This document shows positions 33,446 through 48,833 of a stretch of 64,000 nucleotides of DNA, in pieces. A program made the translations under genes and the position numbers. The notes under the pieces were generated by a model that saw nothing but the letters and a program-made list of their open reading frames with translations, did no database searches and was not told where the DNA came from. The stretch is from Chlorophyllum brunneum (Eukaryota > Basidiomycota > Agaricomycetes > Agaricales > Agaricaceae). The stretch spans positions 1,426,001-1,490,000 of the forward strand of contig OY756144.1 in assembly GCA_963576785.1 (NCBI GenBank), read 5' to 3'. Positions within the stretch are counted from its first letter, which is position 1. Every line of letters begins with the position of its first letter.

Positions 33446-34669
33446 TTACCCCTCTGTGTTCATGTATGCTAGCAAATCCCTACGTTTCTCCTCTTCCCTG
33501 CGTTTTTGCCTCTCATATCCCCTGTGCCCACGGCCAAACTTCTCTATCCGCCGTCTCGCTTCCTGAGCGGCTTTCCTGTGAGCAGCCAACGCCGCTGCAT
33601 TGTGGGTAACACGTTTCACAGAGGCTTTGTAAGGGCCCTCAGTTTTTGATTTGAGCCCAATGCCCAGCCGATCCAACTTTAAGACGGTCGCTATCGGTGT
33701 CAAAAGGGCTGTATGTCCATGAGCTGAAGTGCCTTCAGAACCTTCCACGGTCGAAACTCGGGGTTCCTTATGTGTTTCCATGAATTCCTCCGCCTTGATG
33801 TCTTCTGCTGAGGAGATTTCAGAGTCTGACAGTGTGAGGTCAATGACATTAGATTGTTCCTTCCACATGTCAGCGAGATCATCGCGGGATTCCTGCTGCC
33901 CTATCCGCGAAGCTCGCGTTTTTATCCCCTCCGCTGCCGTGGCTCCGTACTTCTCCTCACCAGAGTATGTTGCACCAACAGAAGCTGGTGACAACAGAAC
34001 TTGCTTCCGCCTGGCTCCGGCACCGAGTGCTTCGCCCTCATGCCAGCCACCTTTCTGCAGCATTGCGAAGCCTTTGTTGGACGGCCCAATCTCTATCCAT
34101 ACTGGAGGTGTATATTTGGGCTCGGAAGGTAATGGTGGGGGATCTCGAGTAAGAATATCAGCGAGAGTAGGTGGAGGGGTTGATGGAGCGCTAGGAGGTT
34201 CTGACTGGAGAACCTTCTGGATAAACCAGTTATTCTTATCCGTTAAACGCCGATTTGGAGTAGCTGAGCCAATCGACTTTTCCCGATTCTCCAAAGTTAA
34301 GGAAGTTGCTGGAGCTGGAGCGGATGAGGGTCGGCGTTGATTTGAGGAAGGGCTTGAGTCATTGATACTGTTCAGAGAACGATACCACGACGATAGCGAC
34401 GTTCCAGGAGGAGGAATCCCAGCACAAGCCTCTGATTTTGATATACCCGGTTCACCGTCTGTTTCAGAGGAGATAGTGGCAGGTACGAACTTCGGTGGAG
34501 GCCGCCGACCTCGGAGGAATTGTGCAGAGGCCGCTCTCCTCCATAGCGCTTCGTCGTCGAGGTCCTTCATTATACCGGCGTCAGAAGCTTGACCCGTCTC
34601 TAGTTGCAATCTTTCTTTATCTCTATCCGGATCATAGTGAGAGTAGATGGTGAAGCTGGTAGTAGCCAT
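33446..34669 (-). CDS. G-patch domain protein
   Basis: A single-exon gene of 407 residues. The start at 34669 (MATTSFTIYSHYDP) is the first true ATG of a longer open frame. Residues from about 195 form a G-patch: IEIGPSNKGFAMLQKGGWHE followed by GEALG. The domain appears split: after an acidic insert comes KLDRLGIGLKSK and RVTHNAAALAAHR, as in the GPANK1-like group. The C-terminus is a basic, Arg/Lys/Glu-rich helix. G-patch proteins usually activate DEAH-box RNA helicases in splicing or ribosome assembly; the partner here cannot be told. It converges with the F-box gene upstream. It is unusual here in having no intron. Confidence 0.85.
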   Translation of the reverse strand: MATTSFTIYSHYDPDRDKERLQLETGQASDAGIMKDLDDEALWRRAASAQFLRGRRPPPKFVPATISSETDGEPGISKSEACAGIPPPGTSLSSWYRSLNSINDSSPSSNQRRPSSAPAPATSLTLENREKSIGSATPNRRLTDKNNWFIQKVLQSEPPSAPSTPPPTLADILTRDPPPLPSEPKYTPPVWIEIGPSNKGFAMLQKGGWHEGEALGAGARRKQVLLSPASVGATYSGEEKYGATAAEGIKTRASRIGQQESRDDLADMWKEQSNVIDLTLSDSEISSAEDIKAEEFMETHKEPRVSTVEGSEGTSAHGHTALLTPIATVLKLDRLGIGLKSKTEGPYKASVKRVTHNAAALAAHRKAAQEARRRIEKFGRGHRGYERQKRREEEKRRDLLAYMNTEG

Positions 34670-34876
34670 TTGAAAGACGTGTAGTGTAGGTGGGTCCAGA
34701 CTCCAGAATGACTCCAAGACGCTGACTAAGCTGGATTCGAAGGTCAAATAGTTGGCATAATGGTTACAGTAATTTTACAGAGTTGATAGAAAAAACATGA
34801 ATCTTCTCATCACAGAAATCCGATAGTAATACTAGGTGAAGAAGATAGGAAAAATGTGTAGTCAACGTCGTGTCTT

Positions 34877-36698
34877 TCATGAATCCCAAATTGGGCCAAA
34901 AGCAGGAATGCCTCGGCTGACCATCCCGTAGATAATCTTCCTGGTCAGTTTTTCGTTCGAAATAACACAGATCACCTCAGGCTGAAACTCCTTGGCAACG
35001 CGATAAACTAGTTTCACCATGTCAGGCTTCCCATGGACACGTGTGTCTAGTACAGAGTGTCAGTGCACTGGTACCATGGATCATTTAAGTTCGCGAAACA
35101 TACCGTAGATGACAGAATCAGGAGAGGCCTCAAAGATGGCATCAACCAGCTTGTCGCCGAAGGTCTGACGAACATTAGGAGAGGTCCAGAGGAGGCGGAA
35201 AGGAACCCGAATTGAGAACAGCCATGGACAGATTGGAGCAATGCCAGAACCGGTCGCCACAAAGAGAACCTTGCGGAAGAGACCAGCGACACTCAACATA
35301 CCCCAGGTGGGAATTCCGCGAACCCAGATCTCAGAAGGTGGGTTCTCAATAGTATTGCTTGTCCAATCACCAGCGCGACTGATAATCATCGAGTACCCCT
35401 TTTTTTCGGGAGAGGCGATAGTGGCAAAGCTGTGCCATTCCGTCAAAGGGGCGGAAGAGACACGAGCAAAGCTTCCAGGAGGAGGGGTGGCTAAGAAGTT
35501 TTTGAGTCCACTACACTCTCTGCTCACTGCCGAGTAGGCTCACCATAATCGAAGTGGAGGCGGACGCAGTGCTTTGAAAGAACTTCGCTGTGCACCTTGT
35601 ACTTGCGAAGCCGCATCCAGGGCAGGGCAATGGAAACTATGGCAGAGCATTCATGAACTATTCACGCTTGTCTGACCACGACAGAAAACTCACGAGTAAA
35701 AATAGCGATAAGCCAGAAGTAAGGGCTGTGGATCAGAGCTTTGCCGAGAGGAACACGAGGAGTTCGGTAGTCGTTGGTAAGAAGGACAATCTAGAGGCTG
35801 ATCAGTTCGTTCGGAAACAAATTCCGGCCTTTGAACAACGTACCAAAGCCCAGACGAACGCTACCGCGATCCATCCCATGAAACGATGAGTCATCTCAAA
35901 GTTGTTGTGATATTTGAGACGCAGGTCGGGATGAGCAAAAGCAATAATGGCAATGAGGAAAAGCATGATACAGTAGGTCACTACGAGTGTCGGGACAGAG
36001 ATAGTCTAGGATAAGATTAGTGCACTATCTCGCCAGAAAGTTATCAACTAGAACGTACCCCTTGATGTCTTGCGAATTCCTTGGTGGCTTGACCGGTGAA
36101 TAAAATAATCCAGATTGTCCCAGAGACACCACAACCGGAATGCAATCCTCCGATATGGTAGACACGAGCTGCCGCTGCACGAATCCAGAAAGGAGCACTA
36201 TGCCCTAGGGTGAGTTTGGTGGGCTTGCATTTAGGTTAGATAAGAGTCTTACGAAAGGGGTACCCTCGTAAACAGCCAAAAGTACGCGTTAATAACGTAG
36301 TCCTGGCGATGAAGGATAGAGACGAAGAGGTTGGCTACGGTGACACCAGCCACTTCCAGAGCATTGGTTCCCCGGACCAACAACCAGATGAAGATAGCAA
36401 GGTTCGTCAAGAATACGACGCTGAAAAGCTTGCGGTAAAGGGTGAAGACCTGGTGGCGTAGGAACCTTGTCTTCTTGCCATTTTCTTTATCGGGGAGAAT
36501 GTCGTCCTGGAACCCGGCCAGGATATCCCCCCTCTCGACGGAAGACACTACAGAGCTCCCGTCCGTTTCAGTACATTGAGATTCTGAAACGACAACTTCC
36601 TGTGCGAGCCCCTCGACCATTCGGTCGTGAGCAGCATATTTTTCGATTGAAGAAATAGAGGAGGAGGAGGAGGAGGAGGAGGAAGTCGTAGTCGCCAT
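34877..36698 (-). CDS. TmpA-like transmembrane flavoprotein
   Basis: Seven exons, 36253-36698, 36059-36197, 35844-36005, 35694-35790, 35544-35636, 35104-35490 and 34877-35046, encode 497 residues. After a poly-Ser N-terminus come several membrane segments (FSVVFLTNLAIFIWLLV near residue 95, then four or more), and a C-terminal ferredoxin-reductase-like NAD(P)/FAD region with VLFVATGSGIAPICPWL and the ending SRGIPAFGPIWDS. The layout and that ending recall Aspergillus nidulans TmpA, a membrane flavoprotein that influences conidiation. The assignment rests on recalled similarity. The intron before the sixth exon must use the acceptor at 35491 to keep the frame. Its role in a basidiomycete is open. 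Confidence 0.8.
36660..36684 (+). repeat. GGA trinucleotide repeat encoding poly-Ser
   Basis: About eight GGA units on the plus strand, read as TCC (Ser) codons in the first exon of the TmpA-like gene on the minus strand. Length variation would only change the serine run. Confidence 0.85.
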
Positions 36699-38523
36699 TG
36701 TTGTCTCCGAGGGAGGAAGAAATGGTGATAATGAAACATGGAGAATTTTGCGTGGTATTTATTAGCTTTCATCTGTAAGGAAATGGACTCAGGCCGTAGA
36801 TGTTGGATTCGTGAGCCAGATGTGAGAGACAGCAGGATACTCAGTCGCTTAACCTAAGCATGCATGATAGAAATCTCGTGATGTCGGCGTGCGCCCGTCA
36901 GGATAGTCATTCCAGATTCCTTGGCCAAATTGGGTTAGTTGGAGGGAAGGCAATTCACCCAGAAGATTTGGTAGCAATCCACGAGCCTAACAGATGTAAC
37001 GAGCACTCCCGCGGATGCAGCGACCCACATTTCTTGGAATGTATTCAGCATAAAGGTTTCGTCTGCGGAACAGACCGAGAAGAGGAGGGTCCAGGATCAC
37101 GAGAGACTTTGCAAATAACACTTTTTATTACACCATATGGTTCTCTCCCGGCCGATGTATAGAGGATGGAGCTCAGATGCAGGAGATGCCAGAATACTTC
37201 ATTATCGTGAGGGCTCATCGACATCGTGGGATAACTAGCGATAGCAAAAACTTCCGGAATCAGCTCTGGGATCTCTTGCTTAGTCTCTATTAAGGCAATG
37301 ATGTATTGCTTCCCACTTGAACAACCGGGGCACATTGAAGTACGATCAAGAGGTTGCACAGCCATGGCGTGGAATCTGACTGACAGTGAGATTGTTGCAT
37401 TCCGAAGGCTCGACTGAGCTGAGGACGTGCGTCACCGCTGTGAGTGGCAGGAACAAAAACGTGTGCACACGAAATATTCAATTGAAATGGGTGGCTCTTG
37501 TTTGTCTTAAGCGTGTAAACCACACTCGGCCAGCTTCGGTCACCCCTGACTTCGCTTGTTCTTTAACGGTGTCAAAGCTCTGTACTCAATGTCAATTGTG
37601 TCGGCCTGTCAGCTGTCGCTTGAGCCACCTCGATCCTCCGTGTTCAAGCTTCAGGGATGTATCGTACGTTCAAATCCGAATACACTGATCGTTGTCTGTA
37701 AGTTTTAGAACGAGTTCAGGAACTGAGCGCACACTGAGTTGAGAGAAGCCTTGGCTTCACACATCCTAGTAATCCGTCCGTGTTACTGATCATATCCACT
37801 TTGACACCGTCTCAAACACTTCTGCATTTCGGTACCGTTGTTGTGTATCCTTCTGTCAACATTGAATCCTCTACCCCACTTCTAGAATCATTCGCCCCAG
37901 GTGGTAGAAATTCTTGTAGCACATGTCAAAGACATTACATTGGCGAATGATTAGCGGATAACGTGGCTCGCTAGGCAAGAATGAGATATCTTAGCCGACT
38001 CGGAGTGGGCCCTGCGTTCTGAGTATGTGCTGGAAGTCAATGGTGATTTTGCAAGTTCGGTGAAGATCTGTAACCACACTAGACGGCACAACGGGTGGTT
38101 AGTAATTCTGTACCGCTTCTTTTCTATCGGCAATCGCGGCATTGCTGATGGAGAAAGAGGTGTTCCGTCCCGCTATCACTAAGCCCATCTGGATCGAGTG
38201 GTGCACGGTGACCGGGAGGTCCAAGTGCAGTAGAATGGGGATGTTCACAATTGTTCAAAGTTCTGCCAACAGTGGACGAGGATTGATCCCATCTGGTGCA
38301 ATACACAATCTTTAACTAGATGATCAGAATATCACTAGATGTAAAGCGGCGTCCATTAATCAATGGACTATTGAAACGTGTTGTATCATACATGCGAGCG
38401 AGTTGTTTAGATAAGGAAGGTGGATGGGTGTTAGGATTATGGGATACAAACGAGACGCTGGGTATGAAAGGAGAAGAATTAGACCGAGCGAAGTGATAGG
38501 ATAGATGCTGGATATATCGTTGT
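36699..38523. other. Long intergenic region, no supported gene
   Basis: About 1.8 kb between the TmpA-like gene and the kinase gene. Frames of about 100 codons on both strands (36860-37162, 37045-37365, 37386-37688) overlap one another and show no motif or splice support. No tRNA or repeat was recognised. Confidence 0.45.
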
Positions 38524-40722
<2,199 letters not shown>

Positions 40723-41683
40723 AGCCACAAGTCAGAATGTAGAGAAAAATAAAGGAGAAGAGAGTTGTAAGACAAAGTAATACGTGGTATGTATCTGTTA
40801 AGATGTGGTCACTTGTGAAGCGTTCACCAGGTCATCGCCTTTCTCGTGACCCTTTCCATCCTCGATCAATCAATCACTCCACGTGGTCTTGGAAGCTGGC
40901 ATCGTTTTGTGTTCAGGTACATATACTACCACCTACACATTGCAGAATAATTATATCGAGGAGTCGCAGGCCGCTCGAGAGTGTTTCCATTCAAGCACTG
41001 GAGGCCCCGGCATGGCAACAATGCGTTCCCATGCCTGTAACAAATGAAAGCGCAGCATGAAGGTAGGTGCTGAGGGCGCTATAGCTGACAGCCAGGTGAC
41101 TAGCATCCGAGCTGGACATGTAGTATAGAGGAAATACCCATATAACGTTGCGCAACGGCAATCCCGAAGAATGGAGAGTCTCCGCCAGTACCAGCCACCA
41201 GCACAGTGATACTTCTCGGAGTCACCACGACAGAGCTCTGAGCCGAGCTGACTCGTAATTGCACACGCTCAAGGGCCGAGTCATGTCTGGTGTCGAGCCA
41301 AAATTACGCAGTCCGCAGATATTCGCACGACATTGTCGGCGCCGCAGGATTTCGTAAGAGGAATTGTGGGAGTCTCCTGCTATTCGACGGCCTAGGAGGA
41401 ATTCGCTGCAAAACTTTACTCGCTTTGCCGTGTATACCACATGGATCATTGGCAAGAGATGGCAACTGCCCAAGGGACATAATCCGTGTGGGGAAAGCTC
41501 GAATGAGGATAAATCAGGGCACAATTGATAAGATGGCGTCCAAATCGGGCCTTGGACAAACACGCGCGCGTAACATTGCTTACGTTCGCACGCCGTATTC
41601 CCCGCGCACATACATATACCTGGCACATCTCAACGGGTCGTTTGTCCAACCTCTCATTCGGAACGAACGGTCCCGTCGTTCAG
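40723..41683. other. Divergent promoter region of the kinase and ABC transporter genes
   Basis: About 960 bases between two divergent start codons (kinase at 40722, transporter at 41684). Frames of up to 134 codons occur on both strands but overlap and carry no recognisable sequence. No conserved site was identified. Confidence 0.45.
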
Positions 41684-44600
41684 ATGTCTGACTCTCGCCC
41701 CAGCACTGCAGACGAGAAGGCCACCGTCGTCGAGCACAAGCCTAAACGTGGCTTTTTTACTCGCAAAAAATCCACCAAGGTCCTTGCAGACCCTGAAAAA
41801 CATGAAGCGCAACTACCAGAAGTCAAGACCGAGGAGTTGACTCCTGCAGGTTTTTTAGAAATGTTTCGGTGAGTCACCTACAACCTGCTCATTACTACTG
41901 CAATTGAGTCGAAAACTGTGTCTCAGATTTGCGACCAAATTCGAAATCACAATCAATCTCCTGAGTCTCATCGCCGCCGCTGCTGCTGGAGCTGCCCAGG
42001 TGCGTCGGGAGAGTCGCCAAAAATAATTATGTGATGCTCATAACATAGCTCCAGCCATTAATGACACTGCTCTTCGGTAACCTCACTCAAGATTTCGTCG
42101 CCTTCCAGGGGGTTTTGAACGATCCTTCAAAACAAAACGAAATTCCTTCTGCAGCTGCGTCGTTCCGCACGGCCGCTGCGAAGAATGCGACCTATCTGGT
42201 CTGCATTGGTATGTCCCTGATTTGTTCGTTCCTAGCCCAATTAGCTAACCATCTCCCATCAGGTATTGGGATGTTCTGCTGTACTTATATTTATATGTTT
42301 GTCTGGGTTTACACTGGCGAGATTAATGCCAAGAGACTCCGCGAGCGTTACCTGCAGGCAGTATTACGACAAGATATACAGTATTTCGATAAGGTTGGAG
42401 CTGGAGAAGTTGCCACGCGCATTCAAACCGATACGCGTATGTCTCTGTTTTTCTTGATGATGGGCGGAGAGCTCATGATCTCATCTCGCAGATCTTGTAC
42501 AGCAAGGAACGTCAGAGAAAGTTGCATTAGTCGTCAACTTCTTAGCGGCTTTCACCTGTGGTTTCGTCCTCGCCTACGCCAGGTCCTGGCGTCTTGCCTT
42601 GGCTATGTCGTCGATCTTGCCTTGTATTGCAATCACTGGTGGCATTATGAATAAGTTCATCTCTGCTTATATGCAGTATGTCATTACAGACCATCCCATT
42701 CAGTCTCTCACAATTCTATCAGGCTTTCACTCAAACACGTTGCTGAGGGTGGCAATCTTGCTGAAGAGGTGATCTCAACTGTTCGTACCGCTCAAGCATT
42801 CGGTACCCAGGCAATTCTTTCTGGCCTTTACGGTACCTTTATCGAAAAGTCCCTTAAAGTCGACATGAAAGCTGCAGTTTGGCATGGTGGAGCATTGGGT
42901 GTCTTTTTCTTCGTAATTTATTCCGCCTATGGTCTCGGTATGTTTGAGTCACGATATTTCATATGTCTGATTGACGTCCTTCTCAGCTTTTTCATTTGGA
43001 ACAACCCTCATCAATAGCCATCATGGTGAGCGATCGTTGGATTGCAACTCAAGTTTTTATCGTGATTGCTGACACCTCGCCGCAGCTGACGCTGGTGCTG
43101 TTATCAATGTTTTCATGTCCATCCTTATCGGCTCTTTTTCACTCGCTCTCCTTGCTCCTGAAATGCAAGGTATGCCTATGACATCAATTTATGCGGTCGG
43201 CGTACCTAACTTGTCTCCATCAGCTATCACTCATGGTCGTGGAGCTGCAGCGAAGCTCTATGCCACAATTGATCGCGTTCCTGAAATTGATTCCGCCGAT
43301 CCTGGCGGGCTTAAACCAGAAGAAGTTCGAGGCGAGATCTCCCTTGAAGATGTCAAGTTCACCTACCCCTCACGCCCCAATGTTCCTATTGTCAAGGGCC
43401 TTAGTCTCACTTTCAGAGCTGGAAAAACTGCAGCACTCGTCGGGGCTTCCGGTTCTGGCAAATCCACCATTATCTCCCTTGTCGAGCGTTTCTATGATCC
43501 TACTTCTGGTGTTGTCAAGCTCGATGGTGTCGACATCAAGGAGCTGAACCTGAAGTGGTTGCGATCGCAAATCGGTCTGGTATCACAGGAACCAACCCTC
43601 TTTGCTACCACTATCAAAGGCAACGTCGCGCACGGTCTTATTGGTACCAAGTACGAAAATGCACCTGAGGAGGAGAAGGCTACCCTTATCAAGGAGGCTT
43701 GTATCAAAGCCAACGCCGACAGCTTCATTAGCAAATTGCCCGATGGCTATGAGACAATGGTTGGCGAACGTGGATTCTTACTCTCAGGGGGACAGAAACA
43801 GCGCATTGCGATTGCTCGCGCGATTGTCTCGGATCCTCGTATTCTTCTTCTAGATGAAGCCACCAGTGCTTTGGATACTCAATCCGAAGGTGTTGTTCAG
43901 GACGCATTAGACAAAGCTGCTGCTGGTAGACTGTTTCTCGATTGGCGTTCGAAACTCATCATACTAATGGGATCGTTAGGCCGTACCACTATCACAATCG
44001 CACATCGTCTGTCCACCATCAAAGATGCGGATGTTATTTATGTCATGGGCGACGGTCTCGTCCTCGAGAGCGGTACTCACGACGATCTATTTTCTGCTAA
44101 TGGCACATATGCTTCTCTAGTGCAAGCCCAGAAGCTCCGTGAGGGTAACCAAGCAACCGATCAGAAGGACGAGGACAACATCAACGACGAGGCAGAGGAT
44201 CTCGAAAAGGCGATCCGTGAAGAGGTCCCTCTAGATCGTAGGAATACTAACCGATCATTGGCTAGTGAGGTCCTTGAACAGAAACGCGTTGCCGCTCAGC
44301 AGTTTGAAGTCAGGCCGAGCTATAGTCTGCCTTACTTGTTCCAGCGTATGGGTCGCTTGATGAAGGATCATTGGCTTCAATATTTGGGGGGTGCATCCGC
44401 GGCTTCTGGTCTGTCCAAATCCTCCGCGCTCAAATTATCTCTGACTAATTACATTCAGTGACTGGAATGGTGTATCCTGCATTCGGTATTGTCTTTGCTA
44501 AGGGTATCGAAGGCTTCTCGCAGCTCGACCCTCATGTCCGTCGCCACGCAGGCGATCGTAATGCTTTATGGTATGTCCCCTCTTAAATCGCGTCATAAGT

Positions 44601-46750
44601 TAAGGTCTCACAATCTTTCTTTGGCATAGGTTCTTCATCATCGCTATTATTTCCACCATGTCGATTAGCGTCCAGAACTATCTCTTCGCCTCCACTGCTG
44701 CTAAATTGACCGCCAAGCTGAGGAACCTTTCTTTCCGCGCCATTCTTCGCCAGGACATTGAGTTCTTTGACAAGGACGAGAATAGTGTACGATTAATTCT
44801 CGTCCCGCTGTGATCCCTTTCTGACATGAAATATTCCAGACGGGAGCATTGACCTCTAGCTTGAGTGACAATCCTCAGAAAGTCAACGGTCTCGCCGGTG
44901 TCACTCTTGGGGCGTACGTCTACATGCCTTCAGCACAACACAATACTGACGATATTCTGTTAGCATTGTCCAGTCGATCGCCACTATCATTGCTGGTTCT
45001 GTACTCGGTCTGGCTTTCGTGTGGAAACTGGCACTCGTCGGAATGGCATGTACTCCTCTCTTAGTTTCTACCGGCTACATTCGCCTGGTAAGCATGCTGC
45101 CTCCAGCGAATTTCTTCTGCTGACGAAAATTTCCAGCGCGTGGTCGTTCTCAAGGATCAGGCCAACAAGAAAGCACACGAAGAGTCTGCTCAACTGGCTT
45201 GTGAAGCAGCTGGTGCTATCCGGACTGTCGCTTCGCTCACACGTGAAGAAGATTGCTCGAGACTGTATAGTGAGAGCTTGGAGGTCCCTCTTAAACGCTC
45301 GTCCCGGAACGCGGTTTGGAGTAATATGCTCTATTCATTCTCCCAAGCCCTCGTCTTCTTCGTTATCGCCCTGATCTTCTGGTTCGGTTCAAGGCTGGTC
45401 GCTGACCTAGAATACAGCACCTTCCAATTTTTTGTTGGCCTTATGGTAGGTTTTCTAGTCGTCACTACCTGTGGTATGAATTTACGGTTCATGATCTACA
45501 GAGCACAACCTTTGGCGCCATCCAGGCAGGCAACGTGTTCTCGTTTGTCCCAGATATCTCTTCCGCGAAAGGCGCAGCCAGCGATATCATCAAGCTTCTT
45601 GACTCTATGCCCGAGATTGACGCAGAGTCTCCTGAAGGCAAGATCCCCGATGATTCCAAGGTCCAAGGACACATCAGGTTGGAAAACATTCACTTCCGCT
45701 ACCCCACAAGGCCTGGTGTGCGCGTTTTGCGCGACCTTTCCCTGGAGGTCGAGCCTGGTACCTATATCGCGTTGGTCGGTGCCAGTGGGTCAGGAAAGAG
45801 TACTGTGTAAGTCCGACCCTTGAACACTGTCTGATTGTTGTATTGAAACTCTGCATAGTATCCAACTGATCGAAAGGTTCTACGACCCGCTTGCTGGAGA
45901 AGTTCTTGTACGTCATATTTGGCATTCCTGACTGGATCCAACGATTAAATTTCTTGGAAGCTTGACGGACAAAAGATCACGGAGCTCAACATTCAATCGT
46001 ACCGTAAACAGATCGCCCTCGTGTCTCAGGAGCCTACCCTCTATGCTGGGTCAATCCGCTTCAACATCCTCCTCGGTGCCGTCAAGCCCACCGAAGAAGT
46101 GACACAGAAAGAGATCGAGGCTGCTTGCCGTGACGCCAACATCTTAGATTTCATCCAGTCTCTGCCCGAGTAAGTTTGCGACACACGTAACTTGTAAGAG
46201 CTTCGTTGACAAGCGTGATCCTAGCGGGTTTGAGACCGAAGTCGGTGGAAAGGGATCCCAGCTTTCCGGCGGTCAGAAGCGTGAGTGCGAGTGAGACGTG
46301 TATGAAGGATATGGTGAAGCTAACGTGTTGACTCCGCAGAACGCATTGCTATTGCACGTGCACTCCTACGGAATCCCAAGGTCTTACTCCTTGATGAAGT
46401 GAGGTTTCATGAGTGGTTTCAAACAGCATGTGTACTGATACTTGTTACCTAGGCTACTTCTGCCCTAGACTCGAATTCGGAGAAGGTCGTGCAAGCAGCA
46501 TTAGATCAGGCGGCGAAGGGCAGGACGACGATTGCTATTGCTCACCGACTGTCAACCATCCAAAACGCAGACCGAATGTACGTTTTCTCCTACTAGTCGA
46601 TACGGAAGCATGTTGAGCTCATTGTTGTACATCAGCTATTTCATCAAAGAGGGGCGTGTGAGCGAGTCAGGAACACACGACCAACTACTGGCGAAACGCG
46701 GCGACTACTACGAATATGTGCAGCTACAAGCACTCAGCAAGAATGAGTAA
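41684..46750 (+). CDS. ABCB full-length exporter (P-glycoprotein/MDR type)
   Basis: 22 exons: 41684-41868, 41927-41999, 42055-42208, 42263-42436, 42492-42675, 42723-42937, 42987-43025, 43086-43169, 43224-43925, 43980-44408, 44459-44570, 44630-44786, 44840-44913, 44964-45087, 45137-45445, 45502-45806, 45859-45907, 45961-46169, 46225-46280, 46340-46398, 46453-46577 and 46636-46750, together 1310 residues. The order is TMD-NBD-TMD-NBD. NBD1 has Walker A GASGSGKS near residue 442, signature LSGGQKQR near 556 and Walker B ILLLDEAT near 576. NBD2 repeats them near 1098, 1206 and 1227. Both ATP sites look consensus and competent. The family exports drugs, toxins or lipids across the plasma membrane; the substrate is unknown. 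The length is usual. Confidence 0.95.
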
Positions 46751-47143
46751 AGAGACTTTTAACGATGATACCACCTTAGACATGTATATCTATCTCATTC
46801 TCTGTTCATGTTGTCTACGCTTTTCGTTCACGACCTCATTGCATTTCGCTCATCAGACACGGGCCGGGTACATTGGTTTCATACACTCCTTTAATGACTT
46901 ATAGTAATAGGTAGAGCACGCCTACCCCACGAGGCAATACAGGTTCTTGTGAGATACATATACAAGCCGCAAGAGGGCGCAGGGGTGAAGAACTCGACGA
47001 CAGACCTCGCGACGATGCCCATGAAAGGGGAACAAACCAAGTCAGTGGCATTCAGTTCCCACGGGGGGAAGACAGACCACGTGGCCAGCACACCGTACTC
47101 TCGCCAGACGAGTGTCTCCGCCAATCCACATCGTCCCGCCAAA
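46751..47143. other. Intergenic region before the MSP-domain gene
   Basis: About 390 bases holding the 3' end of the transporter and the promoter of the next gene. No other gene is seen. Confidence 0.5.
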
Positions 47144-48503
47144 ATGTCTGTCGCCCTCCACCCCAACCGCAACCTCGGCTTCCGACGTACGTCCAGCTGC
47201 ACCCCCACGACCCCTCTCACCGTCCCCACAGGTCCCCTCACCCAGGTCGTCAAACGCTCTCTCACCATCACAAACCAAAACACGCAGCCCGTCGCCTTCA
47301 AGGTCAAGACCACTGCCCCCAAGGTATGCCCGGCCCACCAGCGCGGAACCCACTCACTCTGTCCTCTAGCTGTACTGTGTACGGCCGAATTCGGGCCGTG
47401 TTGAGCCTGGCGAGAGTGTCGATGTCTCGGGTATGTCCTTGGTGCCGCTCCTCCCTCCGACGCCAGCTCACGCCTGCGTTGGCCAGTCATGCTTCAGCCC
47501 CTCAAAGACGAGCCTCCCCTGAACTCAAAGTGCAAGGACAAGTTCCTCGTCCAGACCACACTCATTACTCCAGAGAAAGAGACCATGGCACTGCATGACC
47601 TCGTAAGCAAACCTTGTCTCGCCTCTTTTCCTTGATTCCAAACTCTCTCTTTAGTGGTTGAGCCCTGATATCAACGAAGATGGCGTCGTTCACCAACAAA
47701 AACTGCGCGTAATATACCTTCCGGCTGAGGATGGGCCGTTGGAAGAGGAAGATGAGAACGTCCCCCCACCTGCGAGTCGAGGTGATGCTTTGGGCGCTTC
47801 TGACTTCGTACGTTCATTGTTCTCCCCTTCTACTCCTGGAGGCTCATACACACGACAGTATGAAACTGTCAGAGCCCCCAACGTTAATGGTCATGCCGGA
47901 CTTCCCGCGTTCGTCCCCCCAGTTCCTCCAGTACCCACCCCCGCCGATCCCGAGGCCGATCCTCAGCCTCAAACTACGGCGGATGAACACATGTCCCGTG
48001 AACATTCAAATGAGTACCACGAAGGAGAGGCTCTCGACGTACCGCCTGTTCCGCCTCAGCCTCAATCTCGGGAAGTTCCCGTCTCCGACGCCCCAACTCG
48101 CCAGCCACCATCTCCCCACCATTCTCATCACGAACATGAGGAGTCCGAACACCTTCCCGTTCCCCCATGGACTCGAGCTCCACCAGTCCACGCCTCACCT
48201 CCTCCGTCCACAATCGAGACTGTGTATGTTGAGAATCCCTTGAACGAAGAACTCCTCGCCAAATACAGGGAAGCGCAAGAAGAGATTGACAGACTGCGTG
48301 CTACCATCACCACTATGTCAGTCGCACCTACATCCGAGATCCGTAGTAGGCGAAACCGGACAATTTCCGATGCCGCAAGCACTGCCGAAACTGACGTGCA
48401 GACCGTCATCGAGGAGCCCCCTTACCATCAAGATGGCGTTCCTTTGCAAGTCGTTGTCATCGTCGCGCTTGGAGTATTTATTACAACATATCTTTTCTTC
48501 TGA
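47144..48503 (+). CDS. VAP-like MSP-domain ER membrane protein (Scs2 type)
   Basis: Five exons, 47144-47186, 47232-47323, 47370-47430, 47487-47602 and 47655-48503, encode 386 residues. The N-terminal MSP domain (residues 1 to about 125) shows LTQVVKRSLTITNQNTQPVA, KVKTTAPKLYCVRPNSGRVE and KDKFLVQTTLITPEKETMAL. A long Pro/Glu/His-rich linker follows, then a short coiled coil (LAKYREAQEEIDRLRATIT) and a C-terminal membrane anchor (VVVIVALGVFITTYLFF). This is the layout of VAP/Scs2, which holds ER contact sites by binding FFAT motifs of lipid-transfer proteins. The linker of some 170 residues is longer than in yeast Scs2. Confidence 0.93.
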
Positions 48504-48833
48504 TAATGTGATTTTTTATTTCGCCTTGTAGTACCTAGTTTATCGCTCCTTCGCTATTGTCTCCCGTTCTCAACTTATGCTTTTCTTTCTTCCTTTGGTT
48601 TTTGGGAGCGTTACTTTTATGCACGTCCACACGATAGTGTCAAAACCAATCCTTGTCCCCTTAATCACCGCGGGGGAGAAGCTTTCTGATTAGTCTCCGA
48701 TGGCTCCTTTTATTTGAATGCGGTGCCTCTGACATGTTCTGCTGTATATACTTCATCTCTTGCGTATTCAGTAAAAGAGATTCCGGTAACAGTTGGAACA
48801 CTATATCATAGCTGTGTCATACAACCATGACAA
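48504..48833. other. 3' region between convergent genes
   Basis: 330 bases between the stop codons of the MSP-domain gene and the first acetylesterase gene. No gene is seen; probably two 3' untranslated regions. Confidence 0.5.

Noticed and set aside
35491..35543. Shorter intron choices (17-33 bases) before the sixth exon of the TmpA-like gene
   Set aside because: They are too short or run into a stop; the acceptor at 35491 gives a 53-base intron and an in-frame ATPPPGSF start.
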